A model generated the notes under the pieces. That model saw only the letters and a program-made list of their open reading frames with translations, had not been told where the DNA came from and made no database searches. A stretch of 64,000 bases of DNA from contig NZ_JALIFO010000013.1 in assembly GCF_022867805.1 (NCBI RefSeq), positions 1 to 64,000 on the forward strand, read 5' to 3'. Shown here piece after piece: positions 47,490-56,513 of the stretch. Source of the stretch: Cuneatibacter sp. NSJ-177. GTDB taxonomy: Bacteria > Bacillota > Clostridia > Lachnospirales > Lachnospiraceae. Position numbers and translations under genes: made by a program. The first letter of the stretch is position 1, and each line of letters starts with the position of its first letter.

Positions 47490-48299
47490 ATGAGTGAGAA
47501 AAAACAACTTTCCATCCTGGAATTTTCCCGGCTGACGGGAATAAAACGGGACAGTCTGCGGTTCTATGACCAGATCGGCCTTTTGAAGCCAGAGATACGG
47601 GGGGCCAATGATTATCGCTATTATACGCGCCGCCAGCTAAGCTCCGCCTACCTGATCGGTAGCCTGCGTCTGTTGGGAGTGGGATTAAAGGATATCAAAG
47701 AATACTCCGAGGATCGTACACCGGAAAAAATGCTCGGTCTGTTTGAGGAACAGGAGGCGAGGATCCAGGCGGAAATGGCAAGGCTGCGGGAGACCAGCGA
47801 AATTATGAATCAATATGCCGAGATGGCGCAGGAAGCCCTGAACCATAAAGAAAACGAATTTGAGCTTCGGCTGAAAGAGCGGAAAAGAGAACGTATCTTC
47901 CTTTGCCCGCCGGTTTCGCCGTCCATGAATGCCGACGAGGGGGAAATTTTTGCCTATGAATACGCCAACAGCCATGGGATCAACCTGGGTCATCCGCTCG
48001 GCGTAATGATTACCCGCGAAAATCTCTTTTCCGGGGAGAAGAATCCGGAATACCAATATTATCTCAGAACAGGAAAAAAGGGGAACGCTTGGAAACCGGA
48101 CGGACTGTACGCAGTGGCCTATGGGAGAAACGGCGGCCAGGAGGCGGATGTCTTTTATCTGCGGCTGTTGGATTACATCCGGGCACAGGACCTGGAACCC
48201 ATCGGGGGAGCCTATTTCGAGTTCCTGTTGGATGAGATTGCGGTACAAAATCCCGAAGAATATTTTGGCCGTATTGAAATCCCGGTGAAACGCAGGTAG
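47490..48299 (+). CDS. MerR-family regulator with effector-binding domain
   Basis: 269 residues. The winged-helix DNA-binding part is LSILEFSRLTGIKRDSLRFY and DYRYYTRRQLSSAYLIGSLR, a coiled coil follows (about 75-130), and then a GyrI-like C-terminal domain (about 135-269) as in BmrR-type multidrug sensors. GAGG precedes the ATG. It is divergent from the exporter pair whose promoter has the 19-bp spacer, so it most likely activates that operon when a ligand binds. No metal-binding cysteine cluster is present, which argues for an organic ligand. Confidence 0.9.
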   Translation: MSEKKQLSILEFSRLTGIKRDSLRFYDQIGLLKPEIRGANDYRYYTRRQLSSAYLIGSLRLLGVGLKDIKEYSEDRTPEKMLGLFEEQEARIQAEMARLRETSEIMNQYAEMAQEALNHKENEFELRLKERKRERIFLCPPVSPSMNADEGEIFAYEYANSHGINLGHPLGVMITRENLFSGEKNPEYQYYLRTGKKGNAWKPDGLYAVAYGRNGGQEADVFYLRLLDYIRAQDLEPIGGAYFEFLLDEIAVQNPEEYFGRIEIPVKRR

Positions 48300-48355
48300 A
48301 AAGCCGAATAGGATTTCTCTTCTTCCAGGCCTGTGTTTCAGAAAAACCAGCCAAA

Positions 48356-48844
48356 TCACCGCTGGTTTTCCCGCAGAAAGAAAGACTTCGGGTCAATGGC
48401 CCGCATGGTCGCCAGGATCCCGTCCAGGTGGTCGTACTCGTGCTGCAAAAGCTCGGACAAATCCCCCTCAAGCTCCCTCGCACACTCCCGCCATTCTCTG
48501 TCCCGATAGGAGATCCGGCAGCGTTTCCATCGCTTTACCTTGACCAAAAGTCCGGGAAACGACATACAGTCATCCATTACTTCCATCTGTTCTGAGTCCG
48601 GGAATGTGAGCCGCGGGTTGATCATCAGAACGGGTTCCCCCACATTCATATACAAAACCCGTTTCTTCACCCCGATCTGAGGAGCGGCAATGGCCCGCCC
48701 TGCATGGTAAATCCGCCGGAATTCCATCATTGTATCATGGAGATCCGTCTCAAGGCGGCAAATTTCAGGCACCTCCTCCTCTCTCACTTCCTCGCTCGTT
48801 TCATAAAGCTGCGGATTTCCCAGCAGCAAAATCGGCTGAATCAT
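48356..48844 (-). CDS. def: Peptide deformylase-like protein
   Basis: 162 residues. Peptide deformylase removes the formyl group from new proteins using a metal held by one Cys and two His. Visible motifs are GRAIAAPQIG (49-58; the family's usual form is GxGLAAPQ, so the third position is Ala51), DDCMSFPG (91-98, usually EGCLS; Cys93 kept) and QHEYDHL (His135, Glu136, His139 kept). All metal and catalytic residues are present, but two loops deviate from standard enzymes, so this may be a secondary deformylase. It reads from its own promoter. Confidence 0.85.
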   Translation of the reverse strand: MIQPILLLGNPQLYETSEEVREEEVPEICRLETDLHDTMMEFRRIYHAGRAIAAPQIGVKKRVLYMNVGEPVLMINPRLTFPDSEQMEVMDDCMSFPGLLVKVKRWKRCRISYRDREWRECARELEGDLSELLQHEYDHLDGILATMRAIDPKSFFLRENQR

Positions 48845-48904
48845 GTTGAAGCCTCCCTTTCCGGTGTTTTACGCCTCCACCCCTGGTAATGAAACCGTTG
48901 ATTT

Positions 48905-48933
48905 AGTATACCACACAGGAAAAATCTAGGCAA
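48905..48933 (-). promoter_or_regulatory. Promoter of the deformylase gene
   Basis: Minus-strand TTGCCT (48928-48933) and TATACT (48905-48910) are 17 bases apart, about 60 bases before the start at 48844. Confidence 0.65.
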
Positions 48934-48960
48934 CAGACAAAGAAAAGCAGAAAAAGTCAG

Positions 48961-48972
48961 GCGGAGCTCCGC
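48961..48972. promoter_or_regulatory. GC palindrome upstream of the AraC gene
   Basis: GCGGAGCTCCGC is a perfect 12-bp palindrome 40 bp before the ATG at 49013. It could be an operator for autoregulation; no direct support. Confidence 0.3.
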
Positions 48973-49012
48973 TTAAATGTGTAAGATAGGATTACAGACA
49001 GGAGGTGTTCAC

Positions 49013-49870
49013 ATGGAGTGGACGGAGTGCATTCGGAACGCAATCCGCTATATGGAAGACAATATCACAGAAGAGCTCACCATCGAAAATATCGCCAGGC
49101 AGGCAATGATATCGCCGTTTTATTTTCAAAAAGGATTTGCCATGCTTTGCGGGATCACGGTTGGGGAGTATATCAAAAAGCGGAGGCTTGCGCTTGCCGG
49201 CAGCGAGATTGTTTCGACCGACCGTAAAATTATTGATATTGCCCTCCAATACGGATACGATTCCCCCGAAAGTTTCACCAGAGCTTTCACCCGTTTCCAT
49301 GGCGCCACACCGACCTCTGTGCGGAAAGGCGAGGCAATGATCAAATCCTTTGCTTCGCTGAAAATCAAACTCACATTAGAAGGAGGTTATACGATGGATT
49401 ATAAAATCGTAAAAAAGGGACCGTTTTCACTGATCGGGGTTTCGAAGGTATTTTCCTATGAAGGTGCGGAGACGGAAATCCCGAAGTTTTGGGCAGAGTA
49501 TGTTCAGGCAGGAAAAGATGAGCTTGTCTGCAGCGTGTACGGCGTGTCTATCGATGAAAACATGGACGGCAGCCGGTTTGAATATATGATTGGCGACCAA
49601 TATGATCCCACGAAGGAAATGGAGGGGGAGTTTGTCACCAAAGTGATACCAGAACACACCTGGGCCGTATTCGCCTGCCGGGGCACCGGATCCCGCTCGA
49701 TTCCGGATACGAACAAAAAGATTTTTTCCGAGTGGCTGCCCAACTGCAGAGACTATGAGATCGCAGCAGGTTATCATATCGAAATGTACAGCGATCCCGC
49801 AGACTTTGAAAAAGGGGTGGAGGATGAAAATTATTACAGTGAAATCTGGATTCCGGTCCGGCCGAAATAA
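49013..49870 (+). CDS. AraC-family regulator with GyrI-like domain
   Basis: 285 residues. Two helix-turn-helix motifs occupy the N-terminal ~105 residues (ITEELTIENIARQAMISPFY and IIDIALQYGYDSPESFTRAF with the conserved GYDSPESFTRAF). A GyrI-like effector domain fills about 125-285 (FVTKVIPEHTWAVFACRGTG). GGAGG lies seven bases before the ATG. This Rob/BltR-type layout senses small hydrophobic molecules. No adjacent target gene is obvious, so it may act at a distance or on itself. Confidence 0.9.
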   Translation: MEWTECIRNAIRYMEDNITEELTIENIARQAMISPFYFQKGFAMLCGITVGEYIKKRRLALAGSEIVSTDRKIIDIALQYGYDSPESFTRAFTRFHGATPTSVRKGEAMIKSFASLKIKLTLEGGYTMDYKIVKKGPFSLIGVSKVFSYEGAETEIPKFWAEYVQAGKDELVCSVYGVSIDENMDGSRFEYMIGDQYDPTKEMEGEFVTKVIPEHTWAVFACRGTGSRSIPDTNKKIFSEWLPNCRDYEIAAGYHIEMYSDPADFEKGVEDENYYSEIWIPVRPK

Positions 49871-49988
49871 GCGAGGGATGTTTTAGAAACACAGGCAAGG
49901 ACATCGTCGAAGCCATATCTATGGTTTGTCCTCAGGCACCAGGGCAAGATAACTGCGGGCTTGGTTTTGCAACTCTGGGCCCTTCCTT

Positions 49989-50035
49989 AAAAAAGATAGC
50001 CGGCGGGAGGCCAACATCCCATCGGCTGTCTTTTT
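49989..50035. terminator. Bidirectional terminator between AraC and CocE genes
   Basis: A stem AAAAGATAGCCG / CGGCTGTCTTTT (one G-T pair) with a 20-base loop ends in a T-run. It lies between two convergent genes. Confidence 0.8.
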
Positions 50036-50079
50036 CATATTTGATTTCATTTCCTGCTTGCCGGATTCTTTCCGAACCC

Positions 50080-51849
50080 TCAAGCCTCTCCGACTTCCGT
50101 CACCGGAAGCACCAAGACGCTCTGATACCGTTCGTCATGATAGATACACTGAACGCTCTTCCGGGAGGTCTCAGCCATTCCGATGGGGCTGCTCATTCCC
50201 GGATTCACGTCATGGCGGGGGAAGCTGCTGTTTGCTACTTCCAGGCGGAACCGATGGCCGGGCGCAAAATACCAGGCCGTATTTCCTACAAAAATCTCGT
50301 ACTCAACGATCTCGCCCGGTACGATCGGTTCCTCCCAGATCTCTTTGTTTCTCCTCACTGCCTGGGGCGTAACAGTATTCCGGTAACGGGCCCGGACCGC
50401 CCCTTCCGTGACATTGATCGGGCGGCCGTCCGGAAAGACGTCGAGAAGCCTGCACATGAAATCCACATCCTCCGCCGTTGTGGAAGCGAACAGCCGGACC
50501 TGAACCGGCCCCGCCACAATTAAGCCTTCCTCCAACGTCTCCGAGGTATAGACCAGCACATCCTCCCGTTCCTCGATCTTCGTGTAATCCAAAAGCTCAG
50601 GGGAATCTTCCAAACGCCTCAGCCTCGGATCCACTGGCTTCGCCGGCGCCGGATCCTCCGGATCATGAAGGCAGGCGTCACAGTTTCCCACGCCGGCCGC
50701 TGACGCCAGACATCCGTTTCCGAAAAGAGTGTTGGCGTGCCCCCGGCTGTCCAGATAGAAAAGAACCTCCCGGCAGTCCGGCGGCCAACAGGGCGCGCTC
50801 CTCCACTCGTTTTTCTGCATCACAAAATAATGAACCGGCTTTTCCCAAAATGCTTCCTGATTCGTCCCTTTCATGTAATGATCCATCCAGCGGATCAGCC
50901 GTTTTCCCAGCTGCTGGCCGGATCCGCTGTTTTCCTCGCCAAAATCAAATGCTCCGATTCGATGGTCCATCTGGGATCCATGGTTCCATGGGCCGATCAG
51001 CAGATACTGATTCTCTCTCATGAATGCACTGCCTCCAAACTCTCTGGCAGCTTGGTAACTTTCAATGGTGGAGTCCTTTAAAAAATCGCACCACCCGGTT
51101 AAGTGAAACATGGGCAGATCCCATTTAGAAAAATCAATCGGCCGCCCGATCGACTGCCAATAGGCATAATTTCCAATGTTGCAGGCCGTGTCCACATACT
51201 CGTGAACCAGCGGGAAATTTCTGATATTGGCGGCAGGTGTTTGAGCCAGCGGGCGAAACCGGAGTTGTTCCGGCAGGCGCTCTTTGTACTGGTCCAAATC
51301 CTTCTGGATTCGTTCCCGTTCTTCGGGCAGCAGCTTCATATTTTCCAGCTGACGCTTTGACTGAGCGTAGACCCAGTTCAGCTTGTTGACCAACGTTGCG
51401 GTCCCGCCGTAATTTATATTAAACGGCGCCCAGGACTGGCACTCCCAGGGGGCGATCGCAACCAGGTGGGGCGGCCCCTGGGATGCCGCGGCCAATTGGG
51501 CAAACCCGTGGTTCGACAGGCCGATCATCGCCACCTTTTGGTTGCTCCACGGCTGCGTGGCCACCCACTCTACGGTATCGTACCCATCCTGATATTCATT
51601 GTTTCCGGTGGCGGTCAGCAGTCCGTCGGACGTCCCGGTGCCCCGCTGGTCCTGGAGAAGCACGCAGTATCCCGCTTCCACAAAAGGTTCCGGCCGCAGC
51701 ACAGAAGACGCTGCCCCTTCCTTATTCTTATCATAGGGAAGACGGCAGAGAATCGTCGGATACGTCCCGCTCGGATCCGGGCAGAACAGGTTTCCGGTAA
51801 GGATCACCCCGTCCCGCATGACAATCGGCATCTCTTTATAAACTCGCAT
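50080..51849 (-). CDS. CocE/NonD family hydrolase (X-Pro dipeptidyl-peptidase-like)
   Basis: 589 residues, no signal peptide. An alpha/beta-hydrolase domain has the nucleophile Ser112 in MIGLSNHG, a likely Asp in GWCDFLKDS and a His in GPWNHGS. A C-terminal jelly-roll of the PepX_C type follows (about 415-585). The family cleaves esters or N-terminal X-Pro peptides; the true substrate is unknown. It is the last gene of the peptide importer operon, nine bases after the binding-protein gene, suggesting that it processes the imported compound. Confidence 0.85.
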   Translation of the reverse strand: MRVYKEMPIVMRDGVILTGNLFCPDPSGTYPTILCRLPYDKNKEGAASSVLRPEPFVEAGYCVLLQDQRGTGTSDGLLTATGNNEYQDGYDTVEWVATQPWSNQKVAMIGLSNHGFAQLAAASQGPPHLVAIAPWECQSWAPFNINYGGTATLVNKLNWVYAQSKRQLENMKLLPEERERIQKDLDQYKERLPEQLRFRPLAQTPAANIRNFPLVHEYVDTACNIGNYAYWQSIGRPIDFSKWDLPMFHLTGWCDFLKDSTIESYQAAREFGGSAFMRENQYLLIGPWNHGSQMDHRIGAFDFGEENSGSGQQLGKRLIRWMDHYMKGTNQEAFWEKPVHYFVMQKNEWRSAPCWPPDCREVLFYLDSRGHANTLFGNGCLASAAGVGNCDACLHDPEDPAPAKPVDPRLRRLEDSPELLDYTKIEEREDVLVYTSETLEEGLIVAGPVQVRLFASTTAEDVDFMCRLLDVFPDGRPINVTEGAVRARYRNTVTPQAVRRNKEIWEEPIVPGEIVEYEIFVGNTAWYFAPGHRFRLEVANSSFPRHDVNPGMSSPIGMAETSRKSVQCIYHDERYQSVLVLPVTEVGEA

Positions 51850-51858
51850 AATCGTTCC

Positions 51859-53508
51859 TTACTGCTGGTGAAAGTCCTGCGTGTAAGTCCACTCGCCCGG
51901 AAACAGCCAGCCGCCGCAGCCTACCTGCACCGTATTGGCATCGATCCCTTTTGCCAGCACATAGGGTGTAATCATGGTGCAGATCGCGTAATACGGGATG
52001 ATGGTCTCATAGTATTCGATCAGCGCGTCGAACTGATCCTGGGTCATGGCGCCGGTCGCATAGGGAGCGATCAGGGATTGAAGCTTTTCATCCACGATCC
52101 CCACGCGGGTGCCGTTGCTGTTGTCCAGGTTCAGGAAATTGTTGAACACGTTGGTTGCATAGTTGTCCGTGCGGGCCTCCGCGATATACATATCGTATTT
52201 CCCATACTCCATGTAGATGGAATTATAGGTGGAGCTGTCGTACGGATCGATGGTAAGAGTGATCCCGATTTCCGCAAGGCCCTGCTGGATAATCGTCGCA
52301 GCCATCAACATCTGGGAGTCATCCTTGATCGCCAGAGTAAGTTCCAGTCCGGAATCTTTGCCCGCCTGGGCCAGCAGCTCCTTGGCCTTTAAAAGGTCGG
52401 CCGCATAGTAAAGACCGCCGTCTTGATACGCATCGTTCCAATCCAGCCACATCGGGCCGCCGAACGTGTAGCAGGCTTCCGCCAATCCTTCGTAGGCGGT
52501 CAGCGCAATAGCCTGAGTGTCAATGGCATAGGCAATCGCCTGGCGGACCAGGACGTCGCTGCAGGGGGACTTGTCGGTGCAGTTAAAGCCCAAAAGCTTA
52601 ATCGAATTATCCTGCACTTCCACAATCTGGGCTGCCTCGTTTTCTTTCAGACGGGCATAGTCGCTGGCAGAGACGTCGTAGAGCACATCGATCTCCCCGG
52701 TTTCAAAGTTGATGCCGCGCTGGGAGGGTTCGGACACGACCATGAAAACCATAGTGTTTACATTCTGCTCCCCGTTTCCGGCATTCCAGTAGTCTTTCGC
52801 CGCCTCCAGGGTGTAGCTCGTTCCGTTTACATACTCAGAAAGCACATAGGGGCCGGTGCCCACCGGCTGAGTGATCATCCCTTCGCCGTCTGCGCCCGCC
52901 GCCTCATAGGCCGCCTGGGTTACCATGTTGGTGCGGAGCATCAAGGTATTGATGATGCCCGGAGTGGAGTCAAAGAATTTCAGTGTCACCGTATAATCGT
53001 CCACGGCGGTCAGGGAGTTTAGATCCGCGTGGGCCCAATAGGTTACGGCGTCGGGGTTAACGGCCGCCTGGGTTTCAAAAGAAAATATCACGTCTTTGGC
53101 GGTAAAAGGATTTCCCGCGCTGTCACGGACATTTTTCTTTAAATGAATCGTATAGGTCAAAGACGCCTCATCGTACTCAATGGACTCGGCGATCACGCCT
53201 TTCCAGTCCTTCCTCTCAACGCCATAGCCGTACTGGCGGAACAGGGGCTGATAAATGTTGGCGTTTGCCAGCCGGTAGGAATTGGTCGTGGCAGAGACAT
53301 ACGGGTGGAACGAGCTGACGCCGGAACTGATCTCCAGCGTGATCTTATCTGCGGTTCCGCTGCCGCCCGCCCCCCCGCTCTGGGACTCCTGGGCGCTCTG
53401 CCCCCCTCCCGCCGCCGGATCCGCCGCTGTGGAGCCGGATCCGCAGGATGCAAGGGAAGCAGCCATACACAGGGATAAAAGTACTGCCGTCACTCTTCTT
53501 AGCTTCAT
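51859..53508 (-). CDS. Peptide ABC transporter substrate-binding lipoprotein (family 5)
   Basis: 549 residues. The lipoprotein signal MKLRRVTAVLLSLCMAASLA is followed by SC with lipidated Cys22, then a Gly/Ser/Ala/Gln-rich tether. The body is an SBP-5 fold (NIYQPLFRQYGYGVERKDW, SLTYTIHLKKNVRDSAGNPF, AIAYAIDTQAIALTAYEGLA). It captures oligopeptides, nickel complexes or similar; the class alone does not decide. AAGGAGG precedes the ATG. The gene follows the ATPase genes rather than leading the operon. Confidence 0.92.
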   Translation of the reverse strand: MKLRRVTAVLLSLCMAASLASCGSGSTAADPAAGGGQSAQESQSGGAGGSGTADKITLEISSGVSSFHPYVSATTNSYRLANANIYQPLFRQYGYGVERKDWKGVIAESIEYDEASLTYTIHLKKNVRDSAGNPFTAKDVIFSFETQAAVNPDAVTYWAHADLNSLTAVDDYTVTLKFFDSTPGIINTLMLRTNMVTQAAYEAAGADGEGMITQPVGTGPYVLSEYVNGTSYTLEAAKDYWNAGNGEQNVNTMVFMVVSEPSQRGINFETGEIDVLYDVSASDYARLKENEAAQIVEVQDNSIKLLGFNCTDKSPCSDVLVRQAIAYAIDTQAIALTAYEGLAEACYTFGGPMWLDWNDAYQDGGLYYAADLLKAKELLAQAGKDSGLELTLAIKDDSQMLMAATIIQQGLAEIGITLTIDPYDSSTYNSIYMEYGKYDMYIAEARTDNYATNVFNNFLNLDNSNGTRVGIVDEKLQSLIAPYATGAMTQDQFDALIEYYETIIPYYAICTMITPYVLAKGIDANTVQVGCGGWLFPGEWTYTQDFHQQ

Positions 53509-53548
53509 ATGATTTCCTCCTTAAAAATAAGTTCAAGATTGGCCCGGC

Positions 53549-54508
53549 TTATAAGCTTTCCGCCCCGGCTCCGGTCACCACGTTGCAGGCTACAAAATGC
53601 CCTGGGGATATCTCGACCTTTTTCTGGCCGTGTTCACACTGTTTGCAGGCGTAAGGGCAGCGGGCCGCAAAACGGCAGCCGGGCTTTGGGTTAATCGGGG
53701 AGGAAACCTCCCCTTTCAGCAGAACCCGTTCCCTCTTGACATGGATATCCGGGACCAAAATCGCAGAAAGCAGCGCTTTGGTGTAAGGGTGCACCGGGTT
53801 TTGAAACAGTTCCTTGGACGGGCTCATCTCTACCATCTGCCCCATATACATCACACAGATATCATTGGAAATATACCGGACCACGGAGAGGTCGTGGGTG
53901 ATGAAGAGGTAAGTCAGCTTCTTGCTTTCCTGCAAATCCTGCAGCAGATTCAGAATCTGGGCCTGAATCGACACGTCCAGGGCGGAGACCGGTTCGTCAC
54001 AGACAATGAATTTGGGCTCCAGCGCCAGAGAGCGGGCGATTCCCACCCGCTGGCGGCGTCCGCCGTCCAGTTCATGGGGATAAGAATTTCGGAGGCGCTC
54101 CGTCAGCCCGACGGTCTCCATCAGGCTGTTTACCCGCTCTTCCATCTCCCCCTTGGCGTACCGGTTCGTCAGCTTCAGTGGGTCCGTCACCGCCTCGCTG
54201 ACAGTCATCCGGGGATTCAGGGAAGAAAACGGATCCTGAAAAATGATCTGCATATCCTCCCGCAGCTTTTTCAGCCTAGCCCGGTCCACGGAGGTTACAT
54301 CCTCCCCGCCAAAGAAGATTTTTCCGCCGGTCGGCTCGGTCAAATGAAGGATCGTGCGGCCTAGGGTGGATTTCCCGCAGCCGGATTCTCCGACTACCCC
54401 CAAGGTTTTCCCCTGCTCCAGGCAAAAAGAAATCCCGTCTACCGCGTGAAGCTTTCCTCTCGGCGTGTCAAAATATTTTTTTAAATCCTGTACTTCTAGC
54501 ATCGGCAT
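53549..54508 (-). CDS. Peptide ABC importer ATPase (OppF/DppF-like)
   Basis: 319 residues. Walker A GVVGESGCGKSTLGR, signature ELDGGRRQRVGIARSLAL and Walker B IVCDEPVSALD. The signature has Asp148 where most ATPases have Ser (LSGGQ); I believe this form is common in clostridial OppF proteins. The C-terminal oligopeptide domain with Cys residues (GCRFAARCPYACKQCEHGQ) is typical of OppD/F and may hold an Fe-S or zinc site. It acts with the adjacent OppD-like ATPase. Confidence 0.92.
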   Translation of the reverse strand: MPMLEVQDLKKYFDTPRGKLHAVDGISFCLEQGKTLGVVGESGCGKSTLGRTILHLTEPTGGKIFFGGEDVTSVDRARLKKLREDMQIIFQDPFSSLNPRMTVSEAVTDPLKLTNRYAKGEMEERVNSLMETVGLTERLRNSYPHELDGGRRQRVGIARSLALEPKFIVCDEPVSALDVSIQAQILNLLQDLQESKKLTYLFITHDLSVVRYISNDICVMYMGQMVEMSPSKELFQNPVHPYTKALLSAILVPDIHVKRERVLLKGEVSSPINPKPGCRFAARCPYACKQCEHGQKKVEISPGHFVACNVVTGAGAESL

Positions 54509-54511
54509 CTC

Positions 54512-55618
54512 TCACTCCACCTCCCTTGCCGCCCGGCTCCTCTTTATAAAATCCGTAGCGCTGCCCTGGGGCCTGTTCTCCGCCGCCGCAATATCAATAC
54601 CCTTATCCTTCTTCCCTGTCATATCTGTCTTGATATCCGCCGCCAATTTCTTGATACACCGGACAAAATGCCCTGGCTCCGCCTCCCGCAGCAAGACGGG
54701 CGCTTCCCTGCACACCTCCGAGGCATAAGGGCAGCGCGGCGCAAATTTACAGCCTTTCGGCAAGTCCGCAGGGTTCGGGGGCAGCCCTTTGATGGGCTTC
54801 AGCCTGGTCTCGTCCCCAGTCAGGCTTGGAATCGAGTGGAACAGCCCCTCCGTGTACGGATGAAGGCCATGGTCAAAGAGATGTACCTTATCGCCCATCT
54901 CCACAATCTCGCCGGCATAGACCACCGCCACCCGGTCGCAGACCTCCGCCACAATCCCCAGGTCGTGGGTAATCATGATCACCGAGGTGCCCAGCTCCTT
55001 TTTCAACCGGTTCATCATATGTAAGACCTGGGCCTGGATCGTCACGTCCAGCGCCGTTGTCGGCTCATCCGCCAGCAGCAGCGCCGGGTTACAGCTAAGT
55101 GCCATGGCAATCACTACCCGTTGTTTCATCCCTCCGGAAAACTGGTGCGGGTATTCCCCGTAGCGCTCCGCCGGGATTCCGACCATCTCCAGCATTTCAC
55201 AGACCTTCGTGTAGGCTTCCTTCTTCGACATCTTCCGGTGAAGCCGGAGCGCCTCCAAGATCTGCTCCCCGACCGTGAATACCGGATTCAACGCCGTCAT
55301 CGGATCCTGAAAGATCATGGAAATCTGACTGCCGCGGATCTTCCTCATCTGATGCTCGGACAGGCTCAAAAGCTCCTGCCCCTTGAATGTAATCGTTCCA
55401 CTCTTAATCTTGGCAGGCGGATCCGGCAGAATCCGGAGGATCGATTTTACGATCGTGGTCTTCCCTGCGCCGGTCTCCCCCACCAGTCCAATGGTCTCTC
55501 CTTTGCTCAGCGTAAAGCTGACTTTGTTTACCGCCTTTATCACTTCCCCGCCGGCCGTATACTGGACGGTAAGGTCTTCCACCTTCAAAAAAGGCTCCAT
55601 TCTTTCTGTCTCTTCCAT
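54512..55618 (-). CDS. Peptide ABC importer ATPase (OppD/DppD-like)
   Basis: 368 residues. GLVGETGAGKTTIVKSILRI (Walker A), FSGGMKQRVVIAMAL (signature), LLLADEPTTALDV (Walker B) and a C-terminal Cys-containing oligopeptide domain (GCKFAPRCPYASEVC). It is about 40 residues longer than usual at the C-terminus, with a Lys/Asp-rich tail. GAGGAG is before the ATG. It forms the second half of the ATPase pair. Confidence 0.93.
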   Translation of the reverse strand: MEETERMEPFLKVEDLTVQYTAGGEVIKAVNKVSFTLSKGETIGLVGETGAGKTTIVKSILRILPDPPAKIKSGTITFKGQELLSLSEHQMRKIRGSQISMIFQDPMTALNPVFTVGEQILEALRLHRKMSKKEAYTKVCEMLEMVGIPAERYGEYPHQFSGGMKQRVVIAMALSCNPALLLADEPTTALDVTIQAQVLHMMNRLKKELGTSVIMITHDLGIVAEVCDRVAVVYAGEIVEMGDKVHLFDHGLHPYTEGLFHSIPSLTGDETRLKPIKGLPPNPADLPKGCKFAPRCPYASEVCREAPVLLREAEPGHFVRCIKKLAADIKTDMTGKKDKGIDIAAAENRPQGSATDFIKRSRAAREVE

Positions 55619-55628
55619 CGCTCTCTCC

Positions 55629-56513
55629 TCAGCTCTTCATTCTTGGATCCAGGGCATCCCGGAGGCCGTCGCCGAACACATTGAGGGCCATCACGTTCAG
55701 GAAAATCGTAAGTCCCGGAAATACGCACATGTGCCAGTGATCGCGGATGTAAGTCCGGCCGATCGAAAGCATCGCCCCCCACTCCGGCAGGGGAGGCTGC
55801 ACGCCCAGGCCGATGAAGCTGAGGGCGGCTGCGTTCAGGATCGCCGTCGCAACATTCATGGTCGACTGGACCAGAAGAGGCGCCATGGCATTGGGGAGCA
55901 CATGCCGGACAATCGTGTGAAAATCATTGGAGTTGGTGGACTTTGCCGCTTCCACGTACTCCATGCCCCGGATATTCAGGATGGACGCCCTGGTCATTCG
56001 GGCAAAGGCCGGCATGGAGGTGATTCCAAGGGCCAGAATGCAGTTGCCTACTCCTGCGCCCAGCGTTGCCGAAAGGGCGATGGCCAGCATCAGATTGGGG
56101 ATCGCCTGAAATACATCCATCAGGCGCATCAGCAGATCATCCATCCGTTTCCCGTAGAATCCGGCGATGGCGCCGAGAGGAATCCCGATCCCGGCGGCCA
56201 GCACCACGGAAAGCACGCCGATCTGAAGAGAATAACGCCCGCCGTAGATCAGGCGGCTTAAGATATCCCGCCCCACTTCATCGGTCCCGCACAGATGCTC
56301 CGCGCTGGGCCCTGCCAAGGTTTGATAGAGATTTTGTTCCGTGTAATCGTAGGGCGCGATCAAAGGGGCAAAGACAGCCATCAGCACGAAAAGCAAAAAT
56401 ACTAGGAACCCGGCCGCAGCCAATTTGTTTTTCAAAAGCCGGCGGAGCGTTATCCTCAGCATACTCTCTTTTTTCTTTCCGGATTTTTCCTTAGGTTTTA
56501 TTTGATCAGCCAA
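55629..56513 (-). CDS. Peptide ABC importer permease (OppC/DppC-like)
   Basis: About 294 residues with a cytoplasmic Lys-rich start and six helices. The inner-membrane component motif is EAAKSTNSNDFHTIVRHVLP (EAA loop). I place the start at TTG 56513, which has GGAGG seven bases upstream inside the end of the preceding gene; ATG 56462 is an alternative. The longer frame (to 56579) is not supported. The eight-base overlap with the permease gene before it fits coupling. Confidence 0.88.
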   Translation of the reverse strand: MADQIKPKEKSGKKKESMLRITLRRLLKNKLAAAGFLVFLLFVLMAVFAPLIAPYDYTEQNLYQTLAGPSAEHLCGTDEVGRDILSRLIYGGRYSLQIGVLSVVLAAGIGIPLGAIAGFYGKRMDDLLMRLMDVFQAIPNLMLAIALSATLGAGVGNCILALGITSMPAFARMTRASILNIRGMEYVEAAKSTNSNDFHTIVRHVLPNAMAPLLVQSTMNVATAILNAAALSFIGLGVQPPLPEWGAMLSIGRTYIRDHWHMCVFPGLTIFLNVMALNVFGDGLRDALDPRMKS

